Below are positions 6,185 through 9,298 of a stretch of 9,298 nt of DNA, one piece after another. Source of the stretch: Actinomycetota bacterium (GTDB taxonomy: Bacteria > Actinomycetota > Thermoleophilia > Solirubrobacterales > Solirubrobacteraceae); the NCBI GenBank assembly GCA_009699915.1, contig WLNG01000038.1, positions 1 to 9,298 of the forward strand. Reading direction: 5' to 3'. Under the pieces are notes generated by a model. It saw nothing but the letters and a program-made list of their open reading frames with translations, was not told the origin of the DNA and searched no databases. Positions within the stretch are counted from its first letter, which is position 1. Every line of letters begins with the position of its first letter. The position numbers and the translations under genes are program-made.

Positions 6185-6211
6185 GATCGGCCCGCCAACA
6201 GCGGGCCGGTC
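6185..6211 (+). terminator. Hairpin terminator between convergent xseAB and the CBS-domain gene
   Basis: The perfect 8-bp arms CGGCCCGC (6188-6195) and GCGGGCCG (6201-6208) enclose the loop CAACA. The stem can extend by three more pairs, including one G-T, to 6185 and 6211. Only a weak pyrimidine-rich tail (TCGTTCTC) follows on the plus strand and none on the minus strand. It therefore best serves xseAB, with possible bidirectional use. Confidence 0.65.
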
Positions 6212-6223
6212 TCGTTCTCGGAG

Positions 6224-7537
6224 TCAGTCAGTCGGCGCCGCCCCGGTTCCGGGGCGTGGACGGATGCGGACCGCCTCGACGCGGTTCTCACGCACGGACT
6301 CGACGCGGATTGAGTAACCCTCGACCTTGACCGTGTCCCCGCGCTTGGGCAGTCGGCCCAGCGCATCGAAGACCAGACCGCCGACGGAGTTGTAGCTCTC
6401 CGTCTCAACCGGAATGTTGATCCCGTGATCGATGAGATCGGTCGCAGCAACGTGACCGCGCACGTACCAGTCGCCTTCGGCTAGGCGTCGGACGGCGCCT
6501 CCGGCGGGATCGGTCTCGTCGTCGATCTCGCCGACGACCTCCTCGACGATGTCCTCGACGGTGACGATGCCGGCGGTGCGGCCGTACTCATCGACGACCA
6601 CCGCCAGCGAGAGCCGCTCGTGCTGAAGGTCGGCGAGCAGATCGTCGAGCGGCTTGGTCTCGGGGATGATCAGCGCGGGCTTGACGAGCGGCTCGATCGA
6701 CGCTCCGGGGCCGTCCGCCATGTAGCGGCGAGCGAGAGAATTCGCGTGTACGGTGCCGCGCACGTGGTCGGCGTTCTCGTCTTCCACGACCACGAGGCGC
6801 GTATGACCGCTGCTCACGCAGGCGCGCAGCGCCGTCTCAACGTCATCGGAGACGTCGACGGTGATGACGGCCGGCAGCGGCGTCATCACCTGGCGCGCCT
6901 CCTGCTCATGGAGATGAAAGACGCCCCTGAGCATCCCTGCCTCGCCCGCATCAAGCTTCCCCCCGACGGTCGCCTGTGTGATCAGCAGCTTGACGTCCTC
7001 CGCATTCGCGGCGTCATGCACGTCGGCGGGATCGATCCGTACGACCCGCAGCAGGCCGTTCGCCGCGCCGTCGAGGGCGCCGATGAACGGCCGCATGGCG
7101 AGCTCGAAGAGCCCGAGCGGGCGCGACACACTGCGCGCGACGGTCTCGGCGCGCACGATCGCGAAGATCTTCGGGACCTGTTCGCCGGCGATCACGTGGA
7201 CGGCGGTGACGAGCACATAGGCGATCGCGATCGAGATGCCGACCGCCGCCCCGTGCGAGAGCGGGCCGCCGAACAGCGGCTCGAAGAGTGTCGCGACGGC
7301 CGGCTCGCCGAGGAAGCCGATCCCCAGTGACGCGAGCGTGATGCCGAACTGGCAGGCAGAGAGATAGCGGCTGAGATCCTTCTGCTGCGTCTCGGCGCGC
7401 GCTGCACCGCGCAGGCCTTCCTCGGCTGCCTCGTGGAGACGAGGCGGCGATGCCCGCACCAGCGCGAACTCGGCCGCGACGAAGAACCCGTTGATCAGGA
7501 CGAGCAGCAGGACCGCCAGAAGCAGGAGCGCGGTCAT
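6224..7537 (-). CDS. CNNM/CBS/CorC-HlyC domain membrane protein (hemolysin C / Mg-Co efflux family)
   Basis: A 437-aa integral membrane protein with the full three-part architecture of the CNNM/CorC (TlyC, hemolysin-like) family. The DUF21/CNNM transmembrane domain covers about 1-180: helix 3-22 leads into INGFFVAAEFALVRA, then LSACQFGITLASLGIGFLGEP (59-79) and a helix at 97-117 ending HVIAGEQVPKIFAI. A CBS pair spans about 215-340, starting RQVMTPLPAVITVD and including VVVDEYGRTAGIVTVEDI (313-330) and VVGEIDDETD (334-343). The C-terminal CorC/HlyC domain is 350-428 (WYVRGHVAATDLI, YNSVGGLVFDALGRLPKRGD). Relatives export Mg2+/Co2+ or related cations; haemolysis is an historical name. The substrate here is not determined by sequence. 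The ATG at 7537 is preceded only by weak purines. It lies 88 bp downstream of the pterin dehydratase gene on the same strand. Confidence 0.92.
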   Translation of the reverse strand: MTALLLLAVLLLVLINGFFVAAEFALVRASPPRLHEAAEEGLRGAARAETQQKDLSRYLSACQFGITLASLGIGFLGEPAVATLFEPLFGGPLSHGAAVGISIAIAYVLVTAVHVIAGEQVPKIFAIVRAETVARSVSRPLGLFELAMRPFIGALDGAANGLLRVVRIDPADVHDAANAEDVKLLITQATVGGKLDAGEAGMLRGVFHLHEQEARQVMTPLPAVITVDVSDDVETALRACVSSGHTRLVVVEDENADHVRGTVHANSLARRYMADGPGASIEPLVKPALIIPETKPLDDLLADLQHERLSLAVVVDEYGRTAGIVTVEDIVEEVVGEIDDETDPAGGAVRRLAEGDWYVRGHVAATDLIDHGINIPVETESYNSVGGLVFDALGRLPKRGDTVKVEGYSIRVESVRENRVEAVRIRPRPGTGAAPTD

Positions 7538-7568
7538 CGGGGTGCGGCGCGGTCGCCGCTACTTCGGG

Positions 7569-7596
7569 GGAGATCGTCTGGCACGGAGATCGTCTG
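7569..7596. repeat. Tandem 12-bp direct repeat upstream of the CBS-domain gene
   Basis: GGAGATCGTCTG occurs twice, at 7569-7580 and 7585-7596, with a 16-bp period and a 4-bp gap (GCAC). It falls in the 88-bp non-coding gap before the CNNM/CBS gene and just downstream of the candidate -10 at 7607-7602. It could be a regulator binding site or a leader RNA element. The copies are identical, which is unlikely to be chance in so short a gap, but no function can be assigned. Confidence 0.55.
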
Positions 7597-7601
7597 ACGC
7601 C

Positions 7602-7607
7602 AGTCTA
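7602..7607 (-). promoter_or_regulatory. Possible -10 element of the CBS-domain gene
   Basis: TAGACT (7607-7602, minus strand) fits the window's TAGnnT form. It would start a transcript near 7595, giving a leader of about 58 nt that carries the repeated 12-mer. No -35 match is seen. The gene could also be read through from the upstream dehydratase. Confidence 0.3.
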
Positions 7608-7625
7608 ACCGCGCGCCCCGGCGGC

Positions 7626-7901
7626 TCAGGAGAGCGCGTCGATACGCGCAGCGAGCGCAAGGTCAGCGTCGGTGATCCCGCCGGCGCTGTGCGTCGAGAG
7701 CGTCAGGCGAACCTGGTTCCAGTCGTGGATGAGGAGGTCCGGATGGTGATCGGCCTCCTCGGCGAGCGCGGCGACCCGGTTCACGAAGGCAACCGCAGCG
7801 AGGAAGTCCTCGAAGGCGAGATCGCGCTGGATGGCGCTGCCGCTGACGGTCCATGGCCCAGACCCAAGGCGCTCGACGACGTCGGTCGGATTCAGCGGCA
7901 T
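7626..7901 (-). CDS. 4a-hydroxytetrahydrobiopterin dehydratase (pterin-4a-carbinolamine dehydratase)
   Basis: A 91-aa protein of the PCD/DCoH family, close to the usual 90-110 aa length. The diagnostic motif EADHHPDLLI (residues 49-58) followed by WNQVRLTLSTHSAGG (61-75) carries the three active-site histidines at about 52, 53 and 71. ITDADLALAARID forms the C-terminal helix. The enzyme dehydrates 4a-hydroxytetrahydropterin formed by aromatic amino-acid hydroxylases. No hydroxylase gene is nearby, and in many bacteria the physiological pterin partner is uncertain, with other roles such as molybdopterin-related ones proposed. It is cytoplasmic. The start ATG at 7901 lies exactly 6 nt after a TAGAAT -10 box, so the mRNA is probably leaderless. 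It is divergent from the BtuF-like gene across 37 bp. Confidence 0.93.
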   Translation of the reverse strand: MPLNPTDVVERLGSGPWTVSGSAIQRDLAFEDFLAAVAFVNRVAALAEEADHHPDLLIHDWNQVRLTLSTHSAGGITDADLALAARIDALS

Positions 7902-7907
7902 CCAGCG

Positions 7908-7913
7908 ATTCTA
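7908..7913 (-). promoter_or_regulatory. -10 element giving a leaderless dehydratase mRNA
   Basis: TAGAAT (7913-7908, minus strand) is the best -10 match in the window. It is followed by six bases (CGCTGG) and then the ATG at 7901, so transcription should begin at or within a base or two of the start codon. It faces the divergent -10 at 7927-7932. Confidence 0.65.
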
Positions 7914-7926
7914 CGATGATGCTGCC

Positions 7927-7932
7927 TAGGAT
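7927..7932 (+). promoter_or_regulatory. -10 element giving a leaderless BtuF-like mRNA
   Basis: TAGGAT (7927-7932) is followed by six bases (GGGCGC) and the GTG at 7939, the same geometry as the opposing dehydratase promoter. No Shine-Dalgarno is present, although GGATGGG overlaps the -10 itself. The -35 region of this promoter would overlap the dehydratase start. Confidence 0.6.
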
Positions 7933-7938
7933 GGGCGC

Positions 7939-8829
7939 GTGCGCATCGTGAGTCTCGTCCCGCACGCCACGGAGTTGCTCTTCGCCCTCGGATTGGGTGA
8001 CAGCGTCGTCGGCGTAAGCCACGAGTGCGACTTCCCCGATGACGTGCGCACCTTGCCCCGACTGACGCGCGCGCTGATCGAGGACGGGCTCCCTGCTGCC
8101 GAGGTCGATGCGCAGGTGCGCGAGCGCAGCGAGCGCGGCGAGGCGCTGTATGCGCTCGACGAGGAACTCCTGCACGAGCTCGAGCCGGACCTGATCGTGA
8201 CGCAGGCGCTCTGCGGGGTCTGCGCCATCCGCCACGAGGATGTCGAGGCGGTCGCACAGCAGCTCACGCAGCCTGCCACGGTGATCGCACTCGCACCGAC
8301 GACGTTCGGCGAGACGATGGGCGACATCCGCACACTCGCGAGTGCGACGGGGGCGCGCGCGCAGGCCCTCGATCTGGTCGCACGGCAGCGTGAGCGCGTC
8401 GACCGGATCAAGATCGCCGTCCGTGGAACACAGCCGATCGCGACGATCGCCCTCGAGTGGCTCGACCCGGTCTTCACCGCCGGACATTGGACGCCCCAGC
8501 TGATCGAACTGGCTGGCGGCCTCGACCTCTGCGGCTTCGCCGGCGAACCCTCCGAGCGCACCGATTGGGAGCACCTCGCCTCGCTGGCGCCCGAGGTGGT
8601 TGTTGTGATGCCGTGTGGCCTGAGCGCCGCCGAGGCGCTGGAGGAGGCCGAGCGACACGCCGACGAGCTGCGATCCCTCGGGGCGCGGCGGATCGTCTGT
8701 GTCGACGCGGGCGCAACGTTCTCGCGACCCGGCCCGCGGCTGGTCGACGGCCTGGAGACCCTCGCTCACATTCTCCACCCGGAGCTCGTCCGGGTCCCCG
8801 CGTCCAGCGTCCTGCAGGCCGAGCTCTAG
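7939..8829 (+). CDS. BtuF-like cobalamin-binding-type protein without signal peptide
   Basis: A 296-aa protein with the type III periplasmic-binding (BtuF/FhuD-like) fold. It opens MRIVSLVPHATELLFALGLGD, then SHECDFPDDV (27-36), LEPDLIVTQALCGVCAI (81-97), ALEWLDPVFTAGHWTPQLIE (171-190), VVVMPCGLS (221-229) and FSRPGPRLVDGLETLAHILH (261-280). These blocks mark a widespread family usually annotated as cobalamin-binding protein or ABC-type substrate-binding protein. Unlike true BtuF, it begins directly with the first beta strand and has no signal peptide or lipobox, so it should be cytoplasmic. No permease or ATPase gene is adjacent. Cysteines at 30, 92, 95 and 226 fall in conserved blocks and suggest metal, cofactor or thiol chemistry, but the ligand is unproven. 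The GTG start is fixed by the leaderless -10 and the family N-terminus. Confidence 0.85.
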   Translation: MRIVSLVPHATELLFALGLGDSVVGVSHECDFPDDVRTLPRLTRALIEDGLPAAEVDAQVRERSERGEALYALDEELLHELEPDLIVTQALCGVCAIRHEDVEAVAQQLTQPATVIALAPTTFGETMGDIRTLASATGARAQALDLVARQRERVDRIKIAVRGTQPIATIALEWLDPVFTAGHWTPQLIELAGGLDLCGFAGEPSERTDWEHLASLAPEVVVVMPCGLSAAEALEEAERHADELRSLGARRIVCVDAGATFSRPGPRLVDGLETLAHILHPELVRVPASSVLQAEL

Positions 8830-8839
8830 CTCAGCCGGT

Positions 8840-9298
8840 TCAGACGCCGAGCCCGCCGGTGCCGCTGCGCACCAGCAGCTCGGCCCCGACGACCGAGACG
8901 ACCGCCACGACGAGACAGGAGAGCCACCCGATCCAGGCCGCCCGGCGCTCCTGCGCGACGGCGATCCCGAGACCGGCGAACACGCCGCCGGCGAGGCCGC
9001 CGAGGTGGCCGCCGATCGACACGTTCGGGATCACGAAGCCGAGCACGAGGTTGAAGACGATCAGCATCCCGATGTCGGTCTGGAACGGGTTCACGCCCCT
9101 GCGCCAGAGGATCGCGACGGCGGCTCCCATGATCCCGAAGATCGCGCCCGACGCGCCGACGGTGACCGCGTTGGGCTCGAAGAGCAGTGCGCCGGCCGCC
9201 CCGGCCAGGAGCGCGGCGCCGTAGAGCGCGGCGAAGCGCCCGGATCCCAGCTGCGGCTCGAGCTCGCGTCCGATCAGGAACAGCAGGAACATGTTGAA
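8840..9298 (-). CDS. Rhomboid-family intramembrane serine protease (N-terminus outside window)
   Basis: The last 152 residues of a rhomboid protease; the frame is open through the right edge. The first visible residues, FNMFLLFLIGRELEP, correspond to the helix carrying the oxyanion-hole Asn (N2 here). VTVGASGAIFGIMGA (visible residues 46-60) holds the GxSG nucleophile Ser50, and VSIGGHLGGLAGGVFAG (93-109) the catalytic His98, so the visible catalytic dyad is intact. At least five hydrophobic segments are visible, ending with one at about 122-143 and the short tail RSGTGGLGV. Rhomboids cleave substrate transmembrane helices in the plane of the membrane; the substrate is unknown. The stop at 8842-8840 lies 10 bp from the stop of the convergent BtuF-like gene, with no terminator visible between them. 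Confidence 0.94.
   Translation of the reverse strand, partial: FNMFLLFLIGRELEPQLGSGRFAALYGAALLAGAAGALLFEPNAVTVGASGAIFGIMGAAVAILWRRGVNPFQTDIGMLIVFNLVLGFVIPNVSIGGHLGGLAGGVFAGLGIAVAQERRAAWIGWLSCLVVAVVSVVGAELLVRSGTGGLGV

Noticed and set aside
6130..6330. Small plus-strand frame downstream of xseB
   Set aside because: It runs through the terminator hairpin and into the antisense of the CBS-domain gene. The spacing of GGAG to the ATG is poor and no protein features are seen.
7663..8778. Long minus-strand frame (371 codons) opposite the BtuF-like gene
   Set aside because: It lies antisense to a well-recognised protein and overlaps the dehydratase gene. Its composition is Arg/Asp-rich and typical of shadow frames in GC-rich DNA, with no recognisable motif.
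1..9298. Mobile elements, CRISPR arrays, tRNA/rRNA genes, prophage or defence genes
   Set aside because: No transposase or integrase motifs, terminal inverted repeats, regularly spaced repeats, or tRNA/rRNA-like sequence were seen. Nearly all coding space is explained by ordinary chromosomal genes.

Overview
The window is chromosomal DNA from a high-GC bacterium, most likely an actinobacterium. Supporting signs are the strong GC bias, a PspA gene followed by PspAA, a c-di-AMP (ydaO-type) riboswitch in front of a secreted NlpC/P60 protein, and -10 elements placed so close to start codons that the mRNAs should be leaderless. The gene set resembles what I would expect of Thermoleophilia (Solirubrobacterales-like), but that placement is inference. 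I see no mobile elements, CRISPR arrays, tRNA or rRNA genes, and no compositional island.

Layout, left to right. (1) Positions 1-858, minus strand: the N-terminal part of a secreted coiled-coil M23/EnvC-type murein hydrolase or activator, running off the left edge. (2) Divergent from it, plus strand: pspA (976-1734) and pspAA (1731-2009), overlapping by ATGA. A 9-bp-arm inverted repeat overlaps the likely pspA -10 element. (3) Minus strand: an exported NlpC/P60 peptidase (2024-2755) preceded by a clear c-di-AMP riboswitch (about 2772-2896) and its -10 box. (4) Plus strand: a leaderless lipoprotein with cell-wall-binding-type (CWB2) repeats (3023-4192), an 89-aa protein of unknown function (4189-4458), then xseA (4490-5815) and xseB (5812-6066), closed by a hairpin terminator at 6185-6211. 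(5) Minus strand: a CNNM/CBS/CorC-HlyC membrane protein (6224-7537) and a pterin-4a-carbinolamine dehydratase (7626-7901). (6) Plus strand: a cytoplasmic BtuF-like cobalamin-binding-type protein (7939-8829), divergent from the dehydratase across only 37 bp. (7) Minus strand: the C-terminal part of a rhomboid protease (8840-9298), running off the right edge.

Much of the window concerns the cell envelope: two peptidoglycan hydrolases, a membrane-stress PspA pair, a wall-binding-type lipoprotein, a divalent-cation-transporter-type membrane protein and a rhomboid protease. Exonuclease VII (xseAB) is the housekeeping DNA-repair component. The most informative regulatory signals are the riboswitch, which ties one wall hydrolase to c-di-AMP, and a recurring TAGnnT -10 motif. 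At three genes that motif sits exactly 6 nt before the start codon. No clearly new multi-gene system is visible. The less explained items are the xseB-downstream RNA candidate, the pspA operator-like palindrome, the tandem 12-bp repeat before the CBS gene, and the CWB2 lipoprotein with its 89-aa partner.
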